From CAZOWM01 sp964583615 (GTDB lineage Bacteria > Spirochaetota > B62-G9 > DRHN01), in the NCBI GenBank assembly GCA_964583615.1, contig CAZOWM010000007.1:28447-92446 (forward strand): a stretch of DNA of 64,000 bases, written 5' to 3'. Within the stretch, counting starts at the first letter, position 1; each line of letters begins with the position of its first letter. This document shows, one piece after another, positions 9,217 to 17,626 of this stretch. The position numbers were made by a program, and so were the translations under genes. The notes under the pieces were generated by a model, which was not told the origin of the DNA, ran no database searches, and saw only the letters and a list, made by a program, of their open reading frames with translations.

Positions 9217-9245
9217 ATATTCTCACACGCATGTGCATTTGTCAA
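9217..9245 (-). promoter_or_regulatory. candidate promoter of the sugar importer operon
   Basis: On the minus strand TTGACA (9245-9240), 17 bases, GAATAT (9222-9217). The spacer contains CACATGCGTGTG, an imperfect palindrome that could be an operator. The GTAAACGTTTAC operator seen near the LacI gene is absent here. Confidence 0.38.
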
Positions 9246-9365
9246 CGAAAAATCCCCGATAGAAATAGTGGGTACAGAGATAGGGAGCGCCCCGGTGTCA
9301 CCCGAATGGTGCTCACACGTCTGCGGGTGAACTGGTATGGAAAAGGGAACTCACGATAAATACTT

Positions 9366-10937
9366 TCATTTCTTTATGTGTTCCTCGCACCGTTTTAAAA
9401 ACAGCCTGGATGGAGAGTCACTTCCGAAAATGGTGTTCACCTTTTTGAACTCAAATACGGCCATATCGTACTTCGCATCAAAAAACATGTCAAGCGCATG
9501 GTGATAGAGTTTTACTGCGTCATCCAGCTGCGGCTGTTCCAATAAAAACACCTCATAGATATGTTTTTGTGTATTCTCATCGCCGAGGATCTGCACACGA
9601 TCAAGAGTGCGGAATTTGACGTCTTTGAGCCTTCTCAGCTGATCCAGCGCATCGGTGACGAGAAATACGCCGTAGAATTTTGCCCATTCGAGCGCCCTTA
9701 TACTCTCCTCCACTGCCGCGCTAAGCGCAACGAAGTTGTCCCCCACCGTGCCCGTGACCGCCGTCCCGTATGACAGCCCCATCTTCAGCTCCCACCTGAC
9801 ACCGCTGATGTTCTTGTCAGAGCTGTTTCTTTCCTCTACCCACTGTTGGAATTTTCGTGCTCCACCGAGTGCGCGAGAATAAGAACTCTCATCCCGCTGC
9901 GGTGTGCCGTATACAACATTGAGAAAATATCCGTTGGTAAAATTTATGATTCCCCCTGATTCCGTTACATCGTTCTTGATGTACGCATGAAAACTGTTGA
10001 GCTCATTTGTGATAACCTGGGGATACAGCTCAGCAATGGGCCCGAGATAATTACACAGCTCGATGCTAAGTGACGTAACATTTTGCCGCCTGCTTGTGAG
10101 ATCTGCGGCGTTTTTTTCGCTGATTTTTATTACCGTTTCACTGGGAGAGTATTTCCTGTACAGAGAAATGATCTTTTTCAATTGATCTCTCTGCTGGAAA
10201 AGCGCGTTGATTCTGTTTTCCATACGTTTGAACACGCTTCCTGCCTTTCCCACCATTGCGTTGTAACTGTGAACAACTCTGTCTATTTCCTCCTCACCCA
10301 GCGGCTCTATGGGTTTCAGCAGTTGCCCCTTTGAAATAAACGCGTTGTCGAAACATATTTTCATCTTCTTCAGAACAGTTGCGAGCCGATGCCTCATTCT
10401 CCTGTCCATCAAGAAGAGCACGAGAGAAAAGAACAACAGCAGGGTAATGACAAGAAAAATCAGCTGATTGCGATGAAAAAAGAGCTCACTTTTAGTAGTA
10501 TGGATAAGAACTGTCATACCTGGCGGGTCCAAACAGACAAAATACCCGTACCGGTCTTCGATGTCGACTTCTCCTTCAAAGGACGCTTCCGTGATCTCAA
10601 GGATCTCAGATGAAACGAACTTCTCAACAACTCCTACCGGAAACAGTATCTCTCCGGATCTGCTGGTGAACACGAGTATTTCCGTATCCGGTTCAGTGGA
10701 AAAAAAATCAGCCAAAGAGCGAAAAATATCTTCATACACAGAGGGGTTGATGTCCGAAAGCGCGCTCACCCTTTCATCGACGAGGGTGAGAAAAAATTTG
10801 GCGGCTTCAACATGGAAGGCCTTCTGGCGCCTTTTCAGATCGATGGTGTACACCAGGTGTGTGACAAAAAGAAAAAGTGAGAGAAATATGAGAACAACGG
10901 AGATTTTATTTAACGTGTGCTTGACTCTTAATTTCAT
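9366..10937 (-). CDS. membrane sensor with degenerate class III nucleotide cyclase domain
   Basis: 523 residues. An N-terminal membrane segment (about 10-30), an extracytoplasmic sensor of about 130 residues, a second membrane segment (about 155-175), a HAMP-like linker, a coiled-coil, then a cyclase-homology domain from about 275 to 450. The two metal-binding Asp positions look lost: the usual F-x-D-I-x-x-F is VTSLSIELCNYL, and the usual G-D-G/A loop before the second strand is NFTNGYFLNVVYG. The later MGLSYGTAVTGTVGD segment matches the family (MGIHTGxVxxGxxG). I therefore expect a binding or scaffold protein without cyclase activity. A C-terminal tail (about 470-523) looks like one TPR-type helix pair. 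Downstream of murA by 5 bases, so co-transcribed with it. Confidence 0.65.
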   Translation of the reverse strand: MKLRVKHTLNKISVVLIFLSLFLFVTHLVYTIDLKRRQKAFHVEAAKFFLTLVDERVSALSDINPSVYEDIFRSLADFFSTEPDTEILVFTSRSGEILFPVGVVEKFVSSEILEITEASFEGEVDIEDRYGYFVCLDPPGMTVLIHTTKSELFFHRNQLIFLVITLLLFFSLVLFLMDRRMRHRLATVLKKMKICFDNAFISKGQLLKPIEPLGEEEIDRVVHSYNAMVGKAGSVFKRMENRINALFQQRDQLKKIISLYRKYSPSETVIKISEKNAADLTSRRQNVTSLSIELCNYLGPIAELYPQVITNELNSFHAYIKNDVTESGGIINFTNGYFLNVVYGTPQRDESSYSRALGGARKFQQWVEERNSSDKNISGVRWELKMGLSYGTAVTGTVGDNFVALSAAVEESIRALEWAKFYGVFLVTDALDQLRRLKDVKFRTLDRVQILGDENTQKHIYEVFLLEQPQLDDAVKLYHHALDMFFDAKYDMAVFEFKKVNTIFGSDSPSRLFLKRCEEHIKK

Positions 10938-10942
10938 CTTTT

Positions 10943-12232
10943 TTAAACGCTCACCCTCGTGATTTTCGCACCGATCTGCGCGAGCCTCTCTTCGAGCCGC
11001 AAGTATCCCCTGTCGATCTGCCGTATGTTCTGTATAACACTTCTGCCCTCAGCGCACAGGCTCGCTATCAGCAGGGCCATTCCTGCGCGTATATCAGGGC
11101 TGACGAGTTCGCACCCGAACAACCTCGAAGGACCGACAACAACGACACGGTGAGGATCGCAGAGCACGCATCGCGCGCCCATACTCGTGAGCTTGTCGAT
11201 AAAAAACAGTCGCCCGTTGAACATCTTTTCGAAGATCAACACTGTTCCGTAGGCCTGGGTTGCGGTGACGACCGCTATGCTCGTGAGGTCAGTCGGAAAT
11301 CCGGGCCACGGAGCGTCATAGATCGTTGGAATTTCACCGAAATGATCATTTTTTATCTCGAGCTTCTGGCCCCCCGGGACAATAACATCTTCTCCCTGCG
11401 TAACGATCCGAACTCCGAGCTTTGAAAAATAGTACTGAATCATATTGAGATGACGGACCTCAGCATTTTTTATCGTCAGTTCGCCCCCGGTTACTGCTGC
11501 AAGCGATATGAAGCTTCCGACTTCTATATGATCCCCCACGACCTTCCATGTACCGCCGCCGAGCTCTTTCACGCCCTGAACATGCAGTATATTGCTCCCG
11601 GCCCCCTGTATATTTGATCCGATATAATTGAGAAACTCGATGAGGTCCTGCACGTGCGGCTCGGATGCGGCATTCTTGATTTCTATATGGCCGTCTGCAA
11701 AAACAGAGGCCATAATTGCATTTTCTGTGGCAGTGACACTGGGCTCATCCAGAAATAGCGTGGCCCCCCGTAATCGCTTTGACTTTACGGTAAAACCGTT
11801 TTTATCTGTTTCCACACTGTCCCCAAGAGCTTCAAAAGCGTAGAAATGCGTGTCAAGTCTTCTCCTGCCGATTACATCGCCCCCAGGCGGCGGGAACTGC
11901 ACGTTTTTTCCCCGTGCGATGAGCGGGCCCGCAAACAGAATCGACGCCCTGATCTCACATGCATATTCCACGTTCATATGAATCGATTTCTCTTTCGGGA
12001 GTGCGGTTTGAACCGTCACCGTGCTCTCATCGACCCAGGCCACCTCCGAACCAAGGGCCTGTAGCAGATGGACCATTATTTCAACATCCCTGATCCGGGG
12101 AATGTTGTACAGTGTTACAGGCGCATCCGTGAGAAGCGTTGCAGCCAGTATAGGAAGCGCGGCATTTTTATTGCCTGCAGGCGTTATCGTGCCGCCCAGT
12201 TTGTACCCGCCCTCAACAACGAACTTCTCCAT
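10943..12232 (-). CDS. murA: UDP-N-acetylglucosamine 1-carboxyvinyltransferase MurA
   Basis: 429 residues. Cytoplasmic enzyme of the first committed step of peptidoglycan synthesis, transferring enolpyruvate from PEP to UDP-GlcNAc. K22 (AGNKNAAL) and the IRAS arginine (R95) are present. The active-site loop reads PPGGDVIGRRRLDTH: residue 119 is Asp where most bacteria have the Cys that fosfomycin alkylates. The same change is known in Mycobacterium, Chlamydia and Borrelia MurA, which stay active and are fosfomycin-insensitive. Probably heads a two-gene operon with the cyclase-like gene. Confidence 0.95.
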   Translation of the reverse strand: MEKFVVEGGYKLGGTITPAGNKNAALPILAATLLTDAPVTLYNIPRIRDVEIMVHLLQALGSEVAWVDESTVTVQTALPKEKSIHMNVEYACEIRASILFAGPLIARGKNVQFPPPGGDVIGRRRLDTHFYAFEALGDSVETDKNGFTVKSKRLRGATLFLDEPSVTATENAIMASVFADGHIEIKNAASEPHVQDLIEFLNYIGSNIQGAGSNILHVQGVKELGGGTWKVVGDHIEVGSFISLAAVTGGELTIKNAEVRHLNMIQYYFSKLGVRIVTQGEDVIVPGGQKLEIKNDHFGEIPTIYDAPWPGFPTDLTSIAVVTATQAYGTVLIFEKMFNGRLFFIDKLTSMGARCVLCDPHRVVVVGPSRLFGCELVSPDIRAGMALLIASLCAEGRSVIQNIRQIDRGYLRLEERLAQIGAKITRVSV

Positions 12233-12350
12233 GAGTTTTATTCATCCCGCCCAATGTACGAATCTGAAACATGCTGCACCACAGTCATTATTGCACGGGA
12301 AGGGGAAAAACACAACGGATGAATTTGGTGCTTTACTTCCGAAAGAATGA

Positions 12351-12380
12351 TTCACACGCAACTGTTTTGGATATTATATT
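12351..12380 (+). promoter_or_regulatory. candidate promoter of gltX
   Basis: TTCACA (12351-12356), 18 bases, TATATT (12375-12380); an alternative -10 is TATTAT at 12372. The gltX ATG is at 12413. Confidence 0.38.
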
Positions 12381-12412
12381 AATTTCATGTGTACTGCTGA
12401 AGGGAGCGGGAA

Positions 12413-13909
12413 ATGAGACGTACAAGAACACGGTTTGCGCCGAGTCCGACCGGTTTTCTCCACATCGGCGGGCTCCGTACCGCTCTTTTTTCCTATCTCT
12501 TTGCCAGGCACGAAGGAGGCGATTTACTCCTCCGCATTGAGGACACAGATCGTGCGAGATATGTGGAGGGAGCGGTTGATGATATCATCGAATCACTGAA
12601 GTGGATCGGTATAAAGTGGGATGAGGGTCCTGATAGAGGAGGTCCGTACGGGCCCTACCTCCAGTCAGAGAGAAAAGAGCATTATCGTGTCCACGCACAC
12701 CGACTTATAGACACCGGACACGCCTATAAATGCTTCTGCTCTCCACAGAGGCTGAAAGCTCTGCGCGAGGAAAAAAAGGATCAGGGAGAGGCCTCTTCCT
12801 ATGACAGGCATTGCAGGTATCTTTCCGCAGAAGAGGTTCACAACCGTGAACGAGCGGGCGACTCCTATGTGATCCGGTTGAAAGTTCCTGAGGCTGGAGC
12901 GACCACGTTTGAAGACGCGATACGTGGAATCATCAAAACCGATAATGCAATCCTCGACGATATGATCCTTCTGAAATCAGACGGTTTCCCCACATACCAT
13001 CTTGCGAATGTGGTTGATGATCATCTGATGAACATCACACACGTGATTCGAGGCGACGAATGGATATCCAGCACGCCGCGGCACATGCTGCTCTACCAGG
13101 CGTTCGGATGGGACCCGCCGGTATTTGCCCATGTACCGGTGATTCTCGCACAGGGAGGGGGAAAACTATCAAAACGGCATGGAGCGACCATGGTCAGAGA
13201 GTTTCGTCAGAGCGGATATCTTGGAGAGGCGCTTCTCAATTTCATCTCCCTTCTCGGATGGTCTCTTGACGACAAAACTGAGCTCTTCACCATGAGCGAT
13301 CTCGTGAAATATTTTGATCTGAAAAAGGTGAACAAGGCGCCTGCCGTTTTCTCATATGAAAAGCTCGACTGGTTCAACGGAGTGTACATTCGAAAGAAGT
13401 CGATACCTGAGCTCTATGAGCTCGTTTTTCCCTATTTCATCGCAGAAGGAATCATAAGAGAGGATGAGATTATTCAGCACAAGGAGTATATTCTGAAGAT
13501 CATCCCGCTTATCCAGGAACGCATGAAATTGTTGAGCGATGCTCCGCGTCTCGCCCGGTTTTTTTTTGATCAACACTATTCAAGCCCTGACGCACACGCA
13601 CTGATCCCCAAGAAACATACAACACGAGATGCGCGCACAATCCTCGAGCATGCTATTGCGGCGCTGGAATCGATTGAACGTTTCGACGAACAGGTTCTCG
13701 AAAACACTTTCAGAGGCCTTATCGAATCTCTGGGACTGAAAACAGGTCCGGTGTTCATGACGCTCAGAGTCGCCATTACAGGCACAACAGTTTCACCAGG
13801 CCTGTTCGAAACCATGAATGTCCTTGGGAAAAACAGGGTGCTGAGCAGACTGAACAGGGCTCTTGAAACCATAAGAGATTTTGATGAATCGCCGGGAAAT
13901 GGGACATAG
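12413..13909 (+). CDS. gltX: glutamyl-tRNA synthetase
   Basis: 498 residues, class I aminoacyl-tRNA synthetase. The HIGH-type motif is PTGFLHIGGLRTALF and the KMSKS-type motif is GGKLSKRHGAT. Length is normal. Ribosome binding site AGGGAGCGGGAA. Whether it is discriminating or also charges tRNA-Gln cannot be told here; no gatCAB gene is visible. A membrane antiporter gene follows after 22 bases. Confidence 0.95.
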   Translation: MRRTRTRFAPSPTGFLHIGGLRTALFSYLFARHEGGDLLLRIEDTDRARYVEGAVDDIIESLKWIGIKWDEGPDRGGPYGPYLQSERKEHYRVHAHRLIDTGHAYKCFCSPQRLKALREEKKDQGEASSYDRHCRYLSAEEVHNRERAGDSYVIRLKVPEAGATTFEDAIRGIIKTDNAILDDMILLKSDGFPTYHLANVVDDHLMNITHVIRGDEWISSTPRHMLLYQAFGWDPPVFAHVPVILAQGGGKLSKRHGATMVREFRQSGYLGEALLNFISLLGWSLDDKTELFTMSDLVKYFDLKKVNKAPAVFSYEKLDWFNGVYIRKKSIPELYELVFPYFIAEGIIREDEIIQHKEYILKIIPLIQERMKLLSDAPRLARFFFDQHYSSPDAHALIPKKHTTRDARTILEHAIAALESIERFDEQVLENTFRGLIESLGLKTGPVFMTLRVAITGTTVSPGLFETMNVLGKNRVLSRLNRALETIRDFDESPGNGT

Positions 13910-13931
13910 ATCCGGGAACTGGAGAATGTAA

Positions 13932-15473
13932 GTGGATAATTTCGGACTGATTTCACTCGTGCCGTTTGTGTGCGGCATTTTCTTTTTGGTGTGGAAGGAT
14001 GATGTCATATTTCCCGTGCTCGGTGCTCTGTTCCTCGGTTCGATAATCGCTTCCAAATTCAGCCCGGTCTTCGGTTTTCTCAATATATCCGGTGTCTTCA
14101 TCACAAATGCGCTCACCGACAACCTCAACATCTTTCTTCTTGCGATTATTGTGGAAGCACTCATTTTCTTTTCACTCCTCAACAGATACGGGTTCATCAA
14201 CACTCTAAAAAAGAACATTGCAGGAAGAAAATTGACGAAAAACAGGCTGGAAAGCATCATTTCTGCGTCCAGTTTTCTGATATTTATCGACAGACATCTT
14301 TCCACACTGCTTGCTGGTTTGTTTTTAAAACCTTTTGCGGAAAAAAAAGATCTTTCGCGGCCAAAGCACGCGTTCTTTCTCAACACCGTATCATCCTCCG
14401 TATCCACGCTGCTCCCATATACAACGCTCACTCCTCTTATCGTTATGAGCATCGGCGCTGCATTTACAGGTCTAGGTATCGGCTATTCGCCGGTGAAAGC
14501 CTTTCTCAAGAGCCTGCCATATCAGTATTTCAATATATTTTCCCTATTCATCGTTTTCTCCTCTGTTCTTCTGAATACCGACATACTGCTCATGAAAAGG
14601 GCCCGTGAGCTCAGCAAACAGATAATGACCATCACTTTCAGTACTGGAACGAGTGCCAGAGAACAGCCGGATTTTCCCACATCTCTGTACGGAACAGCAG
14701 GCGCACTCGCATTGGTTTTCGGCACACTTATCGCAGGCTTTGCACTCCACAGGCACGGATACAACAGGCTGACAATACTCAACGTGGAAAACACCCATAT
14801 CATTTTCCTGAGTGCGCTCTTTACCGGAATTATTTTCCTCGTCCTGTTTTCCTTTGCGACGAAACTGGAGCGCTATTCCGGGTACAATGAGTGGAAGAAT
14901 GCTATACCTCGCCCGCTTTTCATGACAATTCTGTATATCCTGCTGTCTCTGTCGGTGGAATCAATGGCGCGCAAGCTCGGATTTTCCAGCTCAATAATGA
15001 AATTCCTATTCAACCATTCCATGCCGTATACATTCATACCGCTCATCACCTTTACATTTTCCTCGCTCATCAGCCTTCTAAGCGGATCATCGATTTTTAC
15101 GATTACAACGGTGATGCCCATAGCATTACGTTTGATCAGTTTGAATATGAGTGATCCGCTCATTATCGACAACATCCTGTTCGCGGCAATCGGATCGGTC
15201 CTTTCGGGAGCAACCTTCGGCGATATAAACTCTCCTTTTTCCCTCAACTTCATTCTGTCTGCCGCAACTGTTGAAACTGCAGTGTCCGTTCATTTCAAAA
15301 CCCAGGTGTGCTATTCCCTTATCTCTTTTGCAAATTCCCTCATCTTTGGGTATCTGCTCCTCGTAGTCGGGGTAAAACCGTATCTTTCTCTTTCATCAGG
15401 ACTTCTGATTACTGCGATGATTTTCTTCTTTTCGAAGGAAGGGATTCCGGGTTTCCGCAAAAAAATACGGTAA
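13932..15473 (+). CDS. NhaC-family Na+/H+ antiporter-like protein
   Basis: 513 residues from a GTG start preceded by GGAG. About 12 hydrophobic segments across the whole length. The most diagnostic part is near 415-470 (GSVLSGATFGDINSPFSLNF followed by VETAVSVHFKTQ), which matches the GD-x-x-SP-x-S-D-T region and the following HVxTQ of NhaC antiporters. A polar Asp is kept in GDINSP, but the usual S-D-T after it reads S-L-N, so the transported ion is uncertain. It lies 22 bases after gltX and is likely co-transcribed. Confidence 0.7.
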   Translation: MDNFGLISLVPFVCGIFFLVWKDDVIFPVLGALFLGSIIASKFSPVFGFLNISGVFITNALTDNLNIFLLAIIVEALIFFSLLNRYGFINTLKKNIAGRKLTKNRLESIISASSFLIFIDRHLSTLLAGLFLKPFAEKKDLSRPKHAFFLNTVSSSVSTLLPYTTLTPLIVMSIGAAFTGLGIGYSPVKAFLKSLPYQYFNIFSLFIVFSSVLLNTDILLMKRARELSKQIMTITFSTGTSAREQPDFPTSLYGTAGALALVFGTLIAGFALHRHGYNRLTILNVENTHIIFLSALFTGIIFLVLFSFATKLERYSGYNEWKNAIPRPLFMTILYILLSLSVESMARKLGFSSSIMKFLFNHSMPYTFIPLITFTFSSLISLLSGSSIFTITTVMPIALRLISLNMSDPLIIDNILFAAIGSVLSGATFGDINSPFSLNFILSAATVETAVSVHFKTQVCYSLISFANSLIFGYLLLVVGVKPYLSLSSGLLITAMIFFFSKEGIPGFRKKIR

Positions 15474-15608
15474 TTGAGGGATTTTCAATAAACTACTATC
15501 TTTTAAATTACAGTTGCCCAGAAGAATAGTATGATATTATTTTACAGACAGTTGAATAAAATCCTTACAGGTTTTGTTTTTCACTACTACATAATTGAGG
15601 GTGTTACA

Positions 15609-16169
15609 ATGCTAAAAGGCGACGGAAAGATTATCAGTACAGAGGAAGCTGCGCGATTGCTGGGAGTCTCTCAGCAGTCTGTGAGAAAGTGGTGCCAGAG
15701 TGGAAAAATCCAGGCACGAACCACTCCCGGAGGGTTTTACAAAATCGAAAGATCTGAACTCGAACGGTTCAGGCAGGAATTCAATATGCCCAACCTCGAT
15801 TCAAATGAATTCGTTCTGATCATCGAGGAGAACAAGGATAAAATCAAGTTCATCAGCGGGCTTTTGGAGATGCTCGATTATGATGTCGTTACCGCAAAGG
15901 ACCTGATCAGCATTGGGATCGCAATCGGCAACACCAAGCCTTCTTTTCTCGTTTCCGGAACGAAACTCACGAAGATAGATGTGAAGAATCTGCTCACCTC
16001 TCTGTCGGAAAACGATGAAACAAAACATCTCTCCATGCTCCTCATTACAGGAGACAGTGAAAACTACGATGATCTGATAGCCAATTATAAAAACGAAAGA
16101 AAAATCAGCGTACTTCATGAGCCAATCGATATTCATCAGTTTAAAAAAGAAGTCGAAAGCCTCTCCTGA
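15609..16169 (+). CDS. MerR/excisionase-type HTH protein with pseudo-receiver domain
   Basis: 186 residues from ATG 15609 (ribosome binding site GAGGGTG). Residues about 8-60 are a winged helix-turn-helix of the BldC/excisionase kind (STEEAARLLGVSQQSVRKWC then a GGFYKIERSEL wing). Residues about 70-186 have the outline of a CheY-like receiver: an acidic start (FVLIIEENKDKI), a helix ending LDYDV, then KPSFLVSGTKL where the phospho-acceptor Asp should be (Gly here), and HEPIDIHQFKKEVESL where the conserved Lys-Pro would be (Glu-Pro here). It is therefore unlikely to be phosphorylated. Probably a DNA-binding regulator with an altered signal input. Confidence 0.7.
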   Translation: MLKGDGKIISTEEAARLLGVSQQSVRKWCQSGKIQARTTPGGFYKIERSELERFRQEFNMPNLDSNEFVLIIEENKDKIKFISGLLEMLDYDVVTAKDLISIGIAIGNTKPSFLVSGTKLTKIDVKNLLTSLSENDETKHLSMLLITGDSENYDDLIANYKNERKISVLHEPIDIHQFKKEVESLS

Positions 16170-16232
16170 TCCGGTGCGTGCTTTCGGTTTGAAAGGGCTT
16201 CATTCATTTTATTTCCTGTAGAGCGGCGAAAT

Positions 16233-16265
16233 AAAAAAGAGGTATCTTGTGGATACCTCTTTTTT
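16233..16265. terminator. bidirectional rho-independent terminator
   Basis: A 14-base perfect stem, AAAAAAGAGGTATC (16233-16246) and GATACCTCTTTTTT (16252-16265), around a 5-base loop, with A- and T-runs on either side. It sits between the convergent HTH gene and ATPase gene. Confidence 0.88.
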
Positions 16266-16289
16266 ATGGTGTGATGCCGACCAGCTCGA

Positions 16290-17390
16290 TCAGTAGATCG
16301 CCTCTTCAGTCTCGATGTCGAAGAGATGTGACTTGGTCAGGTCGACGACAAAACCGACCTCGGCTCCCAGTTTTGTTGAGTATTGATGGGGAACACGTGC
16401 AACAAGGCTGTCCTTTCCTGCAGTGAGGTAAAGAAAGATTTCTGAACCGAGCGGCTCAATGACCTCCACCTTCGCTTTGATCAATTTTCCTTCTTTGTCC
16501 TTGACGATGTTTTCATCGATTAGGTCCTCAGGTCTGAACCCGAACGTCACCGTTTTCCCCGCATAACTCTTTATCTTCTCCTGTTTGTCCTTTTCAATAG
16601 GAAGCGTAAATGCATCTGTTTTCACAAAGTAATTTGAGTTGGCCCGTGTAATTTCCACGTCAATAAAGTTCATTGGCGGGCTCCCGATAAATCCGGCAAC
16701 GAACTTGTTATTCGGGTAATCGTAGAGGGTGAGAGGATCCGACACCTGCTGAATCAGCCCATCTTTCATAACCACGATTCTGCTCCCCATGGTCATTGCC
16801 TCTACCTGGTCGTGCGTGACGTAAATCATCGTTGCCTGAAGATTATGATGCAGCTTCGCGATCTCCGTACGCATCTGGACTCTCAGTTTCGCGTCAAGGT
16901 TCGACAGCGGCTCGTCGAAGAGGAACACCGCAGGTTTTCGGACGATCGCACGTCCGACAGCCACTCTCTGTCTCTGTCCTCCTGAGAGGGCTTTCGGCTT
17001 TCTGTCGAGCAGATGCTCGATGTCGAGTATTTGCGCAGCTTCGTGGACTCGATGATTGATCTCGTCTTTTTTCATCTTTCTCAATTCCAGGCCGAACGAG
17101 AGGTTCTTGTACACGTTCATATGGGGATAGAGTGCATAATTTTGGAACACCATAGCGATGTCTCTGTCTTTCGGCGGGATGTCGTTTACGAGTCGATCTC
17201 CGATGTAAATCTCCCCTTCGGTAATCTCTTCAAGACCAGCGATACATCGAAGCGTAGTCGATTTACCGCAGCCTGAAGGGCCGACAAGAACAACAAACTC
17301 CTTGTCTTCGACCGAGAGCCCAAAGTCTCTCACAGCCTGGACACCGCCTTCAAAATCTTTTCTCAGATTTTTTAAAATAACCTGTGCCAT
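16290..17390 (-). CDS. sugar ABC transporter ATPase, MsmK/UgpC/MalK type
   Basis: 366 residues. Walker A GPSGCGKSTT, Q-loop VFQNYALYPH, signature LSGGQRQRVAVGRA, Walker B VFLFDEPLSN, H-loop YVTHDQVEAM, and a C-terminal TOBE/MalK regulatory part from about 240. Cytoplasmic ATPase that powers CUT1 sugar importers; the importer at 6088-9165 lacks its own, so this one likely serves it and others. Ribosome binding site CTGGAGGTC. Divergent from the LacI gene, with an operator on its transcription start. Confidence 0.93.
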   Translation of the reverse strand: MAQVILKNLRKDFEGGVQAVRDFGLSVEDKEFVVLVGPSGCGKSTTLRCIAGLEEITEGEIYIGDRLVNDIPPKDRDIAMVFQNYALYPHMNVYKNLSFGLELRKMKKDEINHRVHEAAQILDIEHLLDRKPKALSGGQRQRVAVGRAIVRKPAVFLFDEPLSNLDAKLRVQMRTEIAKLHHNLQATMIYVTHDQVEAMTMGSRIVVMKDGLIQQVSDPLTLYDYPNNKFVAGFIGSPPMNFIDVEITRANSNYFVKTDAFTLPIEKDKQEKIKSYAGKTVTFGFRPEDLIDENIVKDKEGKLIKAKVEVIEPLGSEIFLYLTAGKDSLVARVPHQYSTKLGAEVGFVVDLTKSHLFDIETEEAIY

Positions 17391-17427
17391 AAAGACCTCC
17401 AGATATTTCTCATGATGTAATGATAAT

Positions 17428-17439
17428 GTAAACGTTTAC
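17428..17439. promoter_or_regulatory. LacI-family operator O1
   Basis: Perfect palindrome GTAAACGTTTAC, a typical LacI/CcpA-family operator. It begins two bases downstream of the ATPase gene's -10 on the minus strand and covers the expected transcription start. Confidence 0.85.
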
Positions 17440-17441
17440 TC

Positions 17442-17470
17442 ATTTTATCAGAGCAAACTTCCTTTAACAA
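17442..17470 (-). promoter_or_regulatory. promoter of the sugar ABC ATPase gene
   Basis: Minus strand TTGTTA (17470-17465), 17 bases, TAAAAT (17447-17442). The start site should fall near 17435, inside operator O1. Confidence 0.68.
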
Positions 17471-17576
17471 CACCATCTTATTTACGCACACCTCCCTGAT
17501 TTTGTCAATGAATAAATTGGGAATGAAAAAATATTTTTTACTTTCGAAAAAAAAGAATATTTTTCGCCAAATCAAT

Positions 17577-17588
17577 GTAAACGTTTAC
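17577..17588. promoter_or_regulatory. LacI-family operator O2
   Basis: Second perfect copy of GTAAACGTTTAC, ending one base before the -35 of the repressor gene. The two operators are 149 bases apart centre to centre, about 14 helical turns, so looping between them is possible. Confidence 0.85.
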
Positions 17589-17589
17589 C

Positions 17590-17618
17590 TTGACATTTTT
17601 CGGTTTCATCTGTACCAT
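17590..17618 (+). promoter_or_regulatory. promoter of the LacI repressor gene
   Basis: Perfect TTGACA (17590-17595), 17 bases, TACCAT (17613-17618). The ATG is only 9 bases after the -10, so the message would start at or just before the start codon. Confidence 0.65.
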
Positions 17619-17626
17619 AACGAAAA

